From DASTFY01 sp963829955 (GTDB lineage Bacteria; Actinomycetota; Acidimicrobiia; Acidimicrobiales; Ilumatobacteraceae), in contig CAWHKS010000010.1 in NCBI GenBank assembly GCA_963829955.1, positions 34,558-98,557 of the forward strand: a DNA stretch of 64,000 bases. The letters run 5' to 3'. The position numbers were made by a program, and so were the translations under genes. This document shows, in pieces, positions 42,491-54,503 of this stretch (position 1 is its first letter; every line of letters starts with the position of its first letter). The notes below the pieces were generated by a model, which had not been told where the DNA came from, ran no database searches, and saw nothing but the letters and a program-made list of their open reading frames with translations.

Positions 42491-45400
42491 TCTGGTACCT
42501 CACGAACGTCGACACCGAGATCCTCGCCCTGCGGGTGGCCGTCGACACCCTGCCGGACGGCTTCCCCCCGGTGCGGGCCGCGCAGCCGTGGTCGTACGAC
42601 ATCGAGCGGGATCTCGACGGCGCGACCTGCGTGCTCGTCCGGCTGCTCGGGGGCAGGAGAGCCTGGGAGGACGGCTTCGACGCGCTCCGCCGGCAGTGCA
42701 TCGAACGGGGCATCCCCTTGCTCGCCTTCGCCGGTGAGGCCGAGCCCGACGCCGAGCTGACGACTCTGTCGACGGTCCCGAGCTCCACCCTCGCCGACGC
42801 GTTCGCCTACCTGGTCAACGGAGGACCGCAGAACTTCGCGGAGCTCCTGCGGTTCGTGGCCGACACGGTCATGCTCGAGGGGTTCGGCTTCGGCGCGCCC
42901 GTCGAGATCCCGGCTCACGGCGTCTGGCGGGAGAGCGAGCGGGGAGCGGACCGGCCCCGCATCGGGGTCGTCTTCTACCGCGCACCTCGTGGCCGGGAAC
43001 ACCCAATTCGTCACCGACCTGTGCGAGGAGATCGAGTCCAGGGGCGCCGAGGTCGTCGCCGTGTGGTGCTACTCGCTACGGGGCGACGCGGCGCGGCCCG
43101 TCCTCGACCTCCTCGCCGAACGGGAGGTCGACGTCCTCATCACGACGGTGCTGGCAACGGGCGGGGCGGTGGCCGGCGCCGGCACCACGGGCGCGGCCGG
43201 CGGGCTGGGCGGCGACGAGTGGGACGCGTCGGCGCTGGCCGCACTCGGCGTGCCCATCCTCCAAGCACCTTCGTCAGGGCAGTCGATCGACGAGTGGCTG
43301 GCCAACGACGGCGGCCTGCGGCCGTACGACGCCACCGCCGGGGTGGCCATCCCGGAGCTCGACGGGCGGATCATCGGGCCGGTCTTCGCCTTCAACGAGG
43401 TGGTCGACGACGGGGCCGGCCTCGGGAGCATGGTGCGGGCCTACCGCACCGTGCCCGATCGCCGGGCCCGCCTCGTGGGGCTCGCCCTGCGGCAGGCCCG
43501 CCTGCGCCGGACCCCGCCCGGCGACAAGCGGATAGCCATCGTGCTCAGCCGCGTATCCCACCAAGCGCAGCCGGCTGGGCAACGCCGTCGGTCTCGACAC
43601 GCCGGCCAGCGCCATGCGCCTGCTCGACGCGCTGGCCGAGGCGGGCTACGACGTGGGTGACCCACCGGTCGACGGCGACGCGCTCATGGCCGAGCTGGCC
43701 GACGGCCTCACCTACGACGCCGATTCGCTGACACCCGCGCAGCTCCACCGCGCCGTGGGCGGCATGGACGTAGCCGACTACGGCCGGTGGTTCGCCACGC
43801 TGCCCGCCGACGCCCGCCGGGAGCTGGAGCGGACCTGGGGTCCCGCGCCGGGCGAGCACCGCGTGCACGACGGGCAACTGGCCTTCAGCGGCCTGGCGCT
43901 CGGGAACGTCCTCATCGCGATCCAGCCGCCGAGAGGCTACGGGGACGATCCGGTCGCCGTCTACCACTCGCCCAACCTGCCCCCGACCCACCACTACCTG
44001 GCCTTCTACCGCTGGCTGGACGAGGTCTGGGGCGCGGACGCCATCATCCACCTCGGCAAGCACGGCACGCTCGAGTGGCTGCCCGGCAAGGCGCTGGCCC
44101 TGTCCGCCGGCTGCTGGCCCGACGCCGCCCTCGGCGACGTGCCGTTCTTCTACCCCTTCGTCGTCAACGATCCTGGCGAGGGCGCACAGGCCAAGCGGCG
44201 CACGCACGCCGTCGTCATCGACCACCTGCTCCCGCCGATGACCCGGGCCGACACCTACGACGAGATGGCGCGGCTGGAACAGCTCTTCGACGAGTACAGC
44301 CAGCTCCAGAGCCTGGACCCCTCGAAGCTGCCCGCGCTGCGCAGCAAGATCTGGGAGGCGCTCACAGAGGCTGCCATCGACCGGGATCTGGGGCTCGGCG
44401 ACGCGCCCGGCGACGACGGGTTCGACGATCTCATCGTGGACGTGGACGGCTACCTGTGCAGCCTGAAGGACGCCCAGATCCGTGGCGGACTCCACACGTT
44501 GGGACTGCCACCGCAGGGCGACGAGCTCATCGACCTGGTGCTGGCCATCACGCGGCTGGGCCACGGGAAGGTGCCGTCGCTGCGGCGGGCGGTTGCCGAG
44601 GAGCTTGCTCTCGACCTCGACGACGCGCGTCACCTCGACGCCGTCGAGGCTCGTTGTCGCCAACTCATCGAAGACGCGGCGCGCCACGGGTGGCGGGCTG
44701 GGGCGCACGCACTCCCGACCGTGCAATGGGTGTGCGACTGGCTGGTCCCCAACCTGGCCCGGGCGACCGACGAGATCGACAACCTCCTGACCGGTCTGGC
44801 CGGCCGCTACGTGCCGGCAGGGCCGAGCGGGTCCCTCACTCGCGGCGGCGCCCACGTCCTCCCGACGGGCCGCAACTTCTACGCGCTCGATCCGAAGGCG
44901 CTGCCCACACCGCTCTCCTGGGACGTGGGCCGCCGCCTGGCCGACGCGGTGATCGAGCGCCATCACCAGGAGACCGGCGAGCACCCCCGCACCATCGGCC
45001 TGGTGCTGTGGGGAACAGCGCTGCTGCGGACGCAGGGCGACGACGTCGCACAGGTGCTCGCCCTGCTCGGCGCCCGGCCCGTCTGGGAAGCCGAGTCCCG
45101 GCGAGTCGTGGGTCTGGAGCCGATCCCGCTGGCCGAGCTGGGCCGACCGCGCGTCGACGTGACGTTGCGGATCTCCGGCTTCTTCCGTGACGCGTTCCCG
45201 CACCTCGTCCACCTGGTCGACGAGGCGGTGGCGCTGGTCGCCTCCCTCGACGAGCCGCCCGAGCAGAACGCCGTGCGGGCCAGCGGCGCCGGCGACCCCC
45301 GCGTCTACGGCCCGCCACCGGGCGCCTACGGCGTCGGCATCCGCCACACGCTCGACCAGCGGTCCTGGCGCTCCGACGACGACCTGGCCGCCATCTACAC

Positions 45401-46013
45401 GGCGTGGTCCGGTCATTCCTACGGGCGCGACGGCTACGGCGTCCCCAACGAGGACGCCATGCGCCGGCGGTTCTCGATCATCGATGTCGCGGTGAAGAAC
45501 CAGGACAACCGGGAGCACGACATCTTCGACAGCGACGACTACCTCGAGGAGCACGGTGGGATGGTCGCCACCATCCGCGCTCTCACCGGGCGCGACCCGC
45601 GGGCCTGGGTCGGCGACTCGGCCGATCCCGATCGGCCGGTGGTGCGCTCGCTGGCGGAGGAAGCGGCGCGGGTCGTGCGCACCCGGGTGGTGAACCCGCG
45701 GTGGATCGAGGCGATGCAGCGCCATGGCTACAAGGGCGCCTTCGAGATGGCGGCGACCGTCGACTTCCTGTTCGGCTACGACGCCACCGCCCACGTCGTG
45801 GACAACTGGATGTACGAGCGCGTGACCGACGCGTACGTGCGCGATCCGGACGTCCGGAAGTTTTTCCAGCGGTCGAACCCAGGGGCGCTCACGTCGATCG
45901 CGGAGCGCCTGCTCGAGGCCGTCGCGCGCGGCATGTGGCAGGCCGACGCCGACGCCGTGGCCGCGTTGCGCGACGCGGTGTTGGAAGCCGAGGGTTGGGA
46001 GGAGAGCCGGTGA
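42487..46013 (+). CDS. cobN: Cobaltochelatase subunit CobN (two apparent frameshifts)
   Basis: About 1,175 residues. Starts IWYLTNVDTEILAL; breaks near 42982 (a missing GC in a GC repeat; VVFYRA then HLVAGNTQFV) and near 43548 (an extra C; IAIVLS then YPTKRSRLGNAVGLDTP). The rest is open, with HLGKHGTLEWLPGKALAL, the DEIDNLL region and WSGHSYGRDGYG. It inserts cobalt into hydrogenobyrinate a,c-diamide with an ATPase partner, here the next gene. Confidence 0.9.
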
Positions 46014-47797
46014 GCGAGCGGAGCGAGCTCCCTGTCGCTACAACCGGGCTTCGCTTCTCCGCAGTCGTGGGCGTCGACGAGGCCAAGGCCGCGCTGCTGT
46101 ACGCGGCGGTCGAACCGCGACTCGGTGGTGTGCTGCTGCGGGGCGAGAAGGGGTCAGCCAAGACGACGCTCGCCCGCGGCCTGGCCACCCTCCTGCCCGG
46201 CGCCGCGCCCTTCGTCGAGCTCCCGTTGGGCGCCACCGAGGAGCGCGTCCTCGGCTCGCTCGACCTACCGGAGCTGCTGACCGCGGGCACGGCGCGGTTC
46301 CGGCCGGGCCTCCTCGCCGCCGCGGACGGCGGCGTGCTGTACGTCGACGAGATCAACCTCCTCGCCGACCACCTGGTCGACGCCCTGCTCGACGTCGCCG
46401 TCTCCGGCATCAACCGGGTGGAGCGTGACGGGCTGTCCCACACCCATCCGGCCCGGTTCGTCCTCGTCGGATCGATGAACCCGGAGGAGGGTGAGCTCCG
46501 TCCACAGCTGCTCGACCGGTTCGGACTGGCCGCTGAGGTGGCGGCGCCCCGCCATGTGGACGACCGGGCCGAGGCCGTCCGGCGCCAGCTCCGGGCCGAG
46601 GGCAGTTCCGGCGCCGACGAGGGCGCGGCCGCCGACGAGGAGTGGCGCCGGCGGGTGGCGGCGGCGCGGGACCGGACCGTGACCGTTCCCGACGAGGTGG
46701 TGGAACGGGCCAGCCGGCTGGCCCTCGAGGTGGGGGCCGAAGGGTTGCGGGCCGACCTCATGCTGTGCCGTGCCGCCGCGGCGGCGACCGCCCTCGACGG
46801 ACGGTCGATGGTGGAGCTCGACGACGTCCGCTCCGTCGCCGGTCTGGTACTGGCCCATCGTCGTCGCCGGCGCCCGTTCGACGAGCCGGGCATCAGTCCC
46901 GAGGAGTTGACCGATGCCTGGGATGCCGCGGGCCGGACCGACCCTCCACCGGCCGACGATGGCGACGGGGGCGGCACGGCAGCCGAGTCTCAGCAGGACG
47001 AGGCGGGAGCGGAGCGCACCGGCTCGCTCGACCCGCCGCGCCGCCAGCAGGCGTCCACCGCGGCCGGCCGCTTCGGACGGACAGAGGCCCCGCGAGGTCG
47101 TTTCGTACGTGAAGCGCCGTTCGGGGGATCGCCCGAGGCATCCGTCGATCCACGCGGCACCGCCGTCGCCCTCGCCACCCGCCGAGCCGCAACCGGTGAC
47201 GCTTCCGCACCGCTCTTGTCCGACGACCTGCGCGCCGGTCAGCACGAACGCCGGGCGACGAGCACCGTGATCTTCGTCGTCGACGCGTCGGCCTCCATGG
47301 GGGTGGAGCAGCGCATGGCAGCGACGAAGTCGGCCGTGCTGGGCCTGCTCGGTGACGCGTACCGCCGCCGGGGATCGGTCGGGCTGATCACCTTCCGCGG
47401 CGAGACCGCCGAGGTCGTGCTCCGCCCCACCGGCTCGGTCGAGATCGCCCGGGCCCGCCTCAACGACGTCGCCACGGGCGGTCGCACGCCCCTGGCCGCC
47501 GGGCTCGACCAGGCCCGGCTGGCGGTGGCCGACTCGACCAGCCGAGGGGACGCCGACTGCACGGTGGTGCTCGTCACCGACGGGAGGGCGACGGTCGGCG
47601 AACCCGATCCTGTCACCGCGGCCCGCGCCTCGTTCGACGCCCTCGCCCGGACCGGGGCCCGGCTCGTCGTGCTCGACACCGAGACGGGACCGTCGCGCCT
47701 CTCGCTAGCCGGCGAGCTGGCCGCGTCGGCGGGCGCGGAGTACCGGCACCTCGAGGCCACAGGTGCCGATCTGGAGACCACCGTCCGCGAGCTGTGA
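46010..47797 (+). CDS. ChlI/ChlD-type AAA+ and vWA chelatase subunit
   Basis: 595 residues. AAA+ domain (1-330) with Walker A GEKGSAKTTLA and Walker B VLYVDEINLL, an acidic/Pro linker (330-400), and a vWA domain (420-595) with MIDAS VDASASMG and TDGRATVG. One polypeptide thus carries both the BchI- and BchD-type parts. With CobN it forms a cobalt chelatase, replacing CobS/CobT. GTG start overlapping the cobN stop. Confidence 0.9.
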   Translation: MSERSELPVATTGLRFSAVVGVDEAKAALLYAAVEPRLGGVLLRGEKGSAKTTLARGLATLLPGAAPFVELPLGATEERVLGSLDLPELLTAGTARFRPGLLAAADGGVLYVDEINLLADHLVDALLDVAVSGINRVERDGLSHTHPARFVLVGSMNPEEGELRPQLLDRFGLAAEVAAPRHVDDRAEAVRRQLRAEGSSGADEGAAADEEWRRRVAAARDRTVTVPDEVVERASRLALEVGAEGLRADLMLCRAAAAATALDGRSMVELDDVRSVAGLVLAHRRRRRPFDEPGISPEELTDAWDAAGRTDPPPADDGDGGGTAAESQQDEAGAERTGSLDPPRRQQASTAAGRFGRTEAPRGRFVREAPFGGSPEASVDPRGTAVALATRRAATGDASAPLLSDDLRAGQHERRATSTVIFVVDASASMGVEQRMAATKSAVLGLLGDAYRRRGSVGLITFRGETAEVVLRPTGSVEIARARLNDVATGGRTPLAAGLDQARLAVADSTSRGDADCTVVLVTDGRATVGEPDPVTAARASFDALARTGARLVVLDTETGPSRLSLAGELAASAGAEYRHLEATGADLETTVREL

Positions 47798-47856
47798 GCC
47801 CGTCCCTGCCGAACCAGAATGACGCACCGGGGTCCCAGGACCAGCCAGAATGCGGA

Positions 47857-50800
47857 ATGCGCGTGCGGTCGCTGAGGTCAGTCCTCCGCGCGGCGGTCGC
47901 GCTCGCGCTCGTGCCGGTCGTGTGGCTCAGCACACCGGCGTCGCCGGCGTCGGCGGCCGTCCCGACCGCACCGAACCCACCCATCGCGGATTCTTGCGGC
48001 CTCACCGTCACACTCGTGTTGGACGCCTCCGGCTCGATCGACTCGTCCAACGCGGTTGCCGACGTGCGCGGGGCCGCCACAGCCTTTCTCGACTCGCTCC
48101 GCAACACCGGCTCGTCGGCCCGGGTCACGCAGTTCGCCACCGTCTCGGCCGAGCTGGCGCCGTCCACGCTGGTCGACGACGCCGCGCTCGCTCCGGGCGG
48201 CGTGCTGCGGGATGCACTGGCCGGGTATTACAACCCCAAGCCGCCCCGGCCGCTCAACGTGGACTTCTACCGCTACAGGGGCGGCTCTCCGGCGATCGCC
48301 GCCAATTTCGAGCGCGACAACTCGTCGAGCAACAACCAGTACACGAACTGGGACCAGGGCCTGCACCAGGCGGGAGCGGGCACCTTGCCGGAGCTGGTCG
48401 TGTTCCTGACCGACGGCGACCCGACGGCCTACGACTTCGAGGTGATCGATCCGATCAAGCCCCCGCACGTGGCCTTCAACACCAGTAGTGGCCTGGCCGC
48501 GACACCCACCCTGGACCGGGCGGTCCTCGAGGCCAACGCCATCAAGAACGGCGGCGCCCGGATGCTGACCGTCGGCGTCGGCGAGGCACTGGGCAACCCA
48601 GCGAGCGTTGCCCGCCTGACGGCCGTGACCGGGCCACAGGTGGTCACCGACGCCGAGCTCGCCAACGTCGACAGCCTGAACGAGATCGATGTCGCGCTCG
48701 TGACGAACTTCCAGGACCTGGCCGCGTTCCTCCGCAGCGTCGTGCTCCAGCTCTGCTCCCCCTCCCTCACCATCCGCAAGCTGGCCCAGACCGCGGACAG
48801 TGCCACGTACCTGCCGGCGCCCGGATGGTCGATGCAGACCACCCCGACCGTGCCCGGCGGCACCTTCCGCTGGATCCTCCCGAACACGGTGCCGGCCACG
48901 TCGAAGACGGTGGTGACCGACGCCAACGGGTTCGCCCAGTTCCAGTGGGAACCGACTCCTTCGGACCTCGACTCGCGAGCGACGGTGCAGGAGACTCTCC
49001 TGCCCGGCTACACCGCCGGGCGACCGGACAGGGACGACTTCAGCTGCGAGTTCCGGGACGAGAAGGGAGACGTGCGCCGAGTCTCCGGCGAGTTGAGCCC
49101 CACAGGCTCGTTCACGCTCATCCCGATAGGGCAAGAGATCGGCACGTGCACGGTCTGGAACTCGTTCAACTACCAGCCAGCCATCGCCGTCACGAAGAGC
49201 AACGCCCCGACCGAGGTCCGGGGGGACCTCATCCCGGCGACGACGGTTACGTCGAGCTATGTCGTCACGAACCCCGGCAACACGCCCCTCTCGAACGTCC
49301 ACCTCGCGGACAACCAGTGCGGACCGGTGACATCGGTGCCCCCGACCGGTTTCAACGCCGGTGACACCGACCGCGACGGCCTGCTCGACCCGGGAGAGGC
49401 CTGGCAGTTCACGTCCACGCGGGGTGTCCGGGCGTCACGGCGGAGCACCCTCGGCGGCACGTCGATCGTCAACACCGTCACCGCTTTCGGGACGCCACCG
49501 ACGGGAACGACCATCAGCGCGCAGGCGACGGACGACGTCCTCGTGTTCACGCCGGGGATTTCGCTGACGAAGCTCGTCAACGGGCAACCAGCGGTCACCG
49601 TCGCCACCGGCACCCAGGTGACCTATGCGTACGCGGTCGGCAACACCGGCAACACCCCGCTCAGCCCCGTCAGCCTCGTCGACAACACCCCGCCGTGCCA
49701 GGCGCCGACACGAGGAGCTGACAGCCCCGGCAACGGGGATGGCGTGCTCGACGTGGGCGAGGTGTGGAACTACTCGTGCGTGGCGACGCCGACGGCCGCG
49801 GTGACGAACACGGCGACGGCCACGGGCGTGCCGCTCAACCCCGTGACCGGGGTCGGGTTCCCCGACCGCAACCCGCCCGTGACCGCCGTCGACCGGGCCG
49901 AGGTCGACGTGGTGAGCCCGGGCGTCAGCCTGGACAAGGCGGTGACGCCCGAGGTCGTGGTCGTGGACCCCGCCACGGGCACGCCGCAGCCCGTCACGTA
50001 CACGTTCGCAGCCACCAACACCGGCACGACGCCGCTCAACCGGCCCGGGGCGACGGCGCCGGGACCGGCCACGGAGCCGGGGTGGGTGACCGACCGCGCG
50101 CTGCACCTCGCCCGCGGTCTTCACCGGTGGTGACGGGAACGGCAACCTGCTCCTCGATCCCGGGGAGACGTGGACCTTCACCTGTCCGGGACTGGTCGCC
50201 GTCCCCACCGAGAACACAGCGACGATCACCGGCCAGCCGTCCGACGCGGGGGCGCGCCCCTTCCCGGTATCGGCACCGTCACCGACGATGCCGAGGCCTT
50301 CGTCGACGTCGTCTCCCCCGCCATCGAGATCGACAAGACCTCGCTCCGACCAGTCGTCGTCGACCCGGCGGCTGCGATTGTCGAAGGCCCGGACCTGCCG
50401 CGCCGGCCCGCCGAGTACACCTACGACGTCACCAACACCGGGACGGTGGCGCTCGACCTCACGCCCGACCCACCGGTCGACGACCGGTGCGCACCGCTCA
50501 GCTTCGTCGGCGGGGACGAGAACAACGACGGGCTCCTCGACATCGACGAGACGTGGAACTACACGTGTTCCACGCTGCTCAGCCGGTCCCAGGGCACGCC
50601 ACCTCCGACGGGGAGCGAGTCAGCCTTCGTGAGGAACACCGTCACGGCGACGGGCATCCCGTCGTTCGAAGGGACGCTGTTCCCGCAGCACCAGGTGTCC
50701 GCGACGGACAACGCCACCGTCCTGGTCATCCAGCCGGCGATCAGCATCGTGAAGAGCGCGACGCCGCCGGTCGTCCTGGCCGACGGAAGCGTGACGTACA

Positions 50801-52638
50801 CATTCGCGGTCAGCAACCCCGGTGACGTCGGCCTCGAGGTCATCGGTCCGAGCGACGACCAGTGCGCGCCGCTCGAGTTCACCGGTGGCGACACCAACGG
50901 CGACGGTCTCCTCGCTGGTGCCAACTCCGCCGCGCCCGAGGTGTGGAATTACCAGTGCACGCGGCCTATCGGGCTCCCCGCTCCCCCGGCGACAACGGCC
51001 GACAACACCGCCTCGGTGTCGGGCGTCGATCCGCTCGGCAACCTGTACACCTCGGAATCGACCGCATCTGTGAGGGTCTTCCGGCCGGACATCGACCTGG
51101 TCAAGTCCGTGAGCGCCGAGTTGGTCCCGGTCGGACGAGAGGTCACCTACGGCTTCGACGTCACCAACACCGGCATCAGTCCGATAGCTGCGGACGACGT
51201 CCTCGAGAACGTCCGCCTGACCGACGCATCGCTGCCACCGGCCGCCACGCCGCCCGGCTGCGCCAGCCCCACCTTCGTCGGCGGTGACACCAACGGCGAC
51301 GGCCGGCTCGACCGTGACCCGGCCGAGGTCTGGCGCTACGAGTGCACCGGCCCCATCACGCAGCCGACCACCGACCTGGCCGTCGTCATCGGGACCGCGG
51401 GACTGGGGTTCACCCCACCAGTTCCCGTCGACGTCGTCGATGCCGCCGTAGCGTCGGTCCGGCCCTTCCACCCCGCCATCGACGTGATCAAGACGGCCGA
51501 GCCGGCTCAGCTGCTCGGCGGTGGGCCGGTCACGTACACGTACGAGGTCCGCAACACCGGTGACGTGCCGCTGGCGGACGTGGCGTCACGGATCACGGAC
51601 GACACGTGTGCCCCGGTGACCTTCGTGAGCGGCGATATCGACGGGGACGGGCTGCTGGACAGCCCGAACAGCATCTTCGAGGACAACCTGGACGAGGTGT
51701 GGATCTTCACCTGCACGGTCGACCTCAGCGCCACGACCACCAACACCGTCGTCGTGATCGGGACACCGACGAACTCCGCGGGCGACCCGCTGTGTGGACC
51801 TCAGACGCCGAACACCGAGCCGTGCGACGTGACGGACGAGGCCGTCGCCACGGTGGTCGTGACGGTGCCCGGGTCGATCACCGTCGCCAAGGAGGTGACG
51901 GATGCGTCGACGACCGCGTTCACGTTCGACCTGGGCGGCACCGCGTTCTCGTTGACCGATGGTGGGACTCGCACGTTCGACCCCCTGGCCCCCGGCACGT
52001 ACGTCGTCACGGAGACCCGGACCCAGGGCTACGCCCTGACCACCATCGTCTGCGAGGACCCGGGCGGCGGGACCACGGTGGACGTGGCCGCCGGGACCGC
52101 CACCGTCGCCCTGGCCGAAGGCGAGGCGGTTGCCTGCACCTTCACCAACGCGCCGGCGCCCGAGGCCGACCTGGAGATCGAAAAGACGGTCGACGAGGAG
52201 GTCATCGCCCCCGGCGACACGGTGATCTACACCTTGACGGTCACGAACCAGGGACCGGACACCGCAGAGGGGGTCGTGGTCACCGACGAGCTCCCGGACG
52301 GGCTGACCGTCGTGAGCTATCCCGACGAGTGCGTCCTCGACGGCACCACCCTCACCTGCGATCTCGGTGACCTCGCCGCCGGCGACAGCGTCAGCCTCGA
52401 GGTCGAGGTCACGGTCGACGACACCGGCTTGTTCACGAACGTCACCTCGGTCGACTCCAACACGCCCGATCCGGACCCGGACAACAACGACTCGTCGGCC
52501 GAGGTGCTGGCCGCCGAGGCCACGCCGCAGACAGGCACGGACATCGACGGCATCATCCGCGCCGGCTCGGCACTCGTGCTCCTCGGCTCGATCCTCGTAG
52601 TGATGACGCTCCAACGCCGGCGCCGCCGGCTGGTCTGA
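47857..52638 (+). CDS. Giant secreted surface protein: vWA domain, seven DUF7507/DUF11-type repeats, LPXTG-like anchor (two apparent frameshifts)
   Basis: About 1,590 residues. Signal peptide (1-33) with LVPVVWLSTPASPASA. The vWA domain (about 45-300) has MIDAS LDASGSID and LTDGDPTA. Seven repeats of about 125 residues follow, each with a VTYTY-V-NTG strand, a Cys and a DxNxDGxxD loop. Then come a prealbumin-like module, a final DUF11 domain and the tail TPQTGTD-helix-RRRRR. Breaks near 50099 and 50254 displace about 50 residues. The ATG at 47857 starts the signal peptide. Probably an adhesin or cell-wall protein. Confidence 0.85.
49180..51840 (+). repeat. Seven tandem protein repeats in the surface protein
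   Basis: Units of about 370-400 bases. Calcium-loop-like segments recur: GDTDRDGLLDPGE, GNGDGVLDVGE, GDGNGNLLLDPGE, GDENNDGLLDIDE, GDTNGDGLLA, GDTNGDGRLDRD and GDIDGDGLLDS. Each is followed by a WxxxC strand. Confidence 0.8.
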
Positions 52639-52757
52639 ACCCGGAGCGGCACGAGGTCCGAACGGTTCAGAGGCGTTCTGCCGTCGTGGCCGAAATCGCA
52701 ACGATGACCGAACGGTTGCAGATGGAACAACCGGCGTCACCCACCGGCTGCGAGGCG

Positions 52758-53501
52758 TCAGAGCCGGCCGGCCTCGGTGATGCGGCGCAGGAACGCCCGC
52801 GTGCGCTCCTCCCGCGGGTGCCCGAACACCTGCTCCGGCGGGCCTTCCTCGTGAACCACCCCCTCGTGCAGGAAGCACACCTTGGTGGCGACCTCGCGCG
52901 CGAAGCCCATCTCATGAGTGGCGATGACCATCGTCATGCCCTCCTCGCCGAGCTGGCGCACGATGCTCAGCACCTCTGAGACCAGCTCGGGGTCGAGCGC
53001 GGACGTGATCTCGTCCAGCAGGAGGAGCTGGGGCTCCATGGCCAACGCCCGCACGATGGCGACCCGCTGCTGCTGACCTCCCGAGAGGCGGTCGGGGTAC
53101 TCCTGCGCCTTCTCTTCCAGACCGATGCGGCTCAAGAGCTGCATGGCGCGCTCCTCCGCCATGACCGTCGGCCGGTCGAGCACCTTCGTGGGCGCCAGGG
53201 TCACGTTGTCGAGCACGGTCATGTGCGGGAACAGGTTGTAGCTCTGGAACACGATGCCGACGTCCTTGCGCAAGGCGTTGACGTCCACACCGCGGCCGCT
53301 CACGCGTTCGCCGCCGAGGCGGATCACGCCGTCGTCGATGTCCTCCAGCGCGTTGATGCACCGCAGGAGGGTGGACTTGCCGCTGCCCGACGCGCCGATG
53401 AGGCACACGACCTGGTGGGGATCCACGTCCACGTCGACCCCCCGCAGCACCTCGTTGCTGCCGAAGCGCTTGTAGACACCGTCGACCTCCAGGTAGGCCA
53501 T
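52758..53501 (-). CDS. Polar amino-acid ABC transporter ATP-binding protein (GlnQ/HisP type)
   Basis: 247 residues. Walker A GASGSGKST, signature LSGGQQQR, Walker B LLLLDEITSALDP, H-loop ATHEMGF. The Walker B-side residue Ile replaces the usual Pro (DEPTSALDP). Third gene of an SBP-permease-ATPase operon. Confidence 0.93.
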   Translation of the reverse strand: MAYLEVDGVYKRFGSNEVLRGVDVDVDPHQVVCLIGASGSGKSTLLRCINALEDIDDGVIRLGGERVSGRGVDVNALRKDVGIVFQSYNLFPHMTVLDNVTLAPTKVLDRPTVMAEERAMQLLSRIGLEEKAQEYPDRLSGGQQQRVAIVRALAMEPQLLLLDEITSALDPELVSEVLSIVRQLGEEGMTMVIATHEMGFAREVATKVCFLHEGVVHEEGPPEQVFGHPREERTRAFLRRITEAGRL

Positions 53502-53507
53502 GAGGGA

Positions 53508-54503
53508 TCAGCCGGCTCGCATGCGGGCCTGGTCACGGCGCTGGAGGCCGTCAACGAAGCGGGTCATCGGGATGGTGATGAGGAAGAACAGCATCGCCGC
53601 CATCGTGTAACCGGTGAAGGTCGCCTCTGAGTTGTTGACGAACCGGGCCCGGGACAGCACCTCGAAGATGCCGATGGAGAAGATCAGCGCGGTGTCCTTC
53701 TGCAGCCCGATGAAGTCGTTCAGGAGCGGTGGGACGACGCGGCGCACCGCCTGAGGGACGACGACGTAGCGCATCGTCTGCGCGTAGGTCAGCCCGAGCG
53801 AACGAGCGGCTGCGGTCTGGCTGGGATGGATGGACTCGATCCCCGCCCGGTACACCTCGGCCACATAGGCGCCGTACACGAGGGAGAGCGCCAGGATGGC
53901 GTACTGCATCGTGCTGAAGTTCTCCAGCAGCGGGAGCCGTGCCCGCTGGAAGCCGAAGTTGATGATCAGGATCACCAGGACTGCGGGCAGCGCGCGGAAC
54001 AGGTCGCAGTAGGCCGTCGCCACCAGGCGGATGGGCACGCAGGCCCGGTGGGGCAGGAGGCGGACCATGGCCACCACCAGCGCCCAGACGAGCACGATGG
54101 CCTCCGACCACAGGAACACCTGGATGTTGATCCAGAACCCCTTCAGCAGCGATCGCCACACGTCGGCGCTGAACAGCACGTCGCGCCGGAAGTACACGTC
54201 CCCGAGCACCCCGTCCCTGACGGTGAACAGCACCGCGATGAACAGCACGAAGTACACCGCCAGCCCGATGCCGATCGAGTACCAGCACCAGTCGCGGGCC
54301 CGCTCCCCCTCGATGCGCGCCTCCTCCAGGCGCCCTTCCTTGACGAGCCGGCCTGCTCGTAGCGAGAAGACCAGCGCGGGGATCCCCGTCGGCGGGAACA
54401 GGAGCGACGCGATGGACGCGCTGCGGTAGGTGAGGACGCGACTCGTCCGCAGGCGCCCGTCCCGGCCCGCGCCGGGCTCGGTCGCCGTGGAGAGTGAGGT
54501 CAG
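53508..54503 (-). CDS. Amino-acid ABC permease with CD225/dispanin-like N-terminus; CTG start
   Basis: 331 residues if begun at CTG 54503. Residues 20-80 (RSASIASLLFPPTGIPALVF, then ARIEGERARDW) match the CD225/dispanin hairpin. Residues 120-325 are a HisM/GlnP permease with the EAA loop near SLGLTYAQTMRYVVVPQA. No ATG, GTG or TTG exists upstream of the GTG at 54257, which would delete this region. The CTG overlaps the preceding stop (CTGA) and has GAGGT 6 bases before it. Confidence 0.8.
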   Translation of the reverse strand: MTSLSTATEPGAGRDGRLRTSRVLTYRSASIASLLFPPTGIPALVFSLRAGRLVKEGRLEEARIEGERARDWCWYSIGIGLAVYFVLFIAVLFTVRDGVLGDVYFRRDVLFSADVWRSLLKGFWINIQVFLWSEAIVLVWALVVAMVRLLPHRACVPIRLVATAYCDLFRALPAVLVILIINFGFQRARLPLLENFSTMQYAILALSLVYGAYVAEVYRAGIESIHPSQTAAARSLGLTYAQTMRYVVVPQAVRRVVPPLLNDFIGLQKDTALIFSIGIFEVLSRARFVNNSEATFTGYTMAAMLFFLITIPMTRFVDGLQRRDQARMRAG

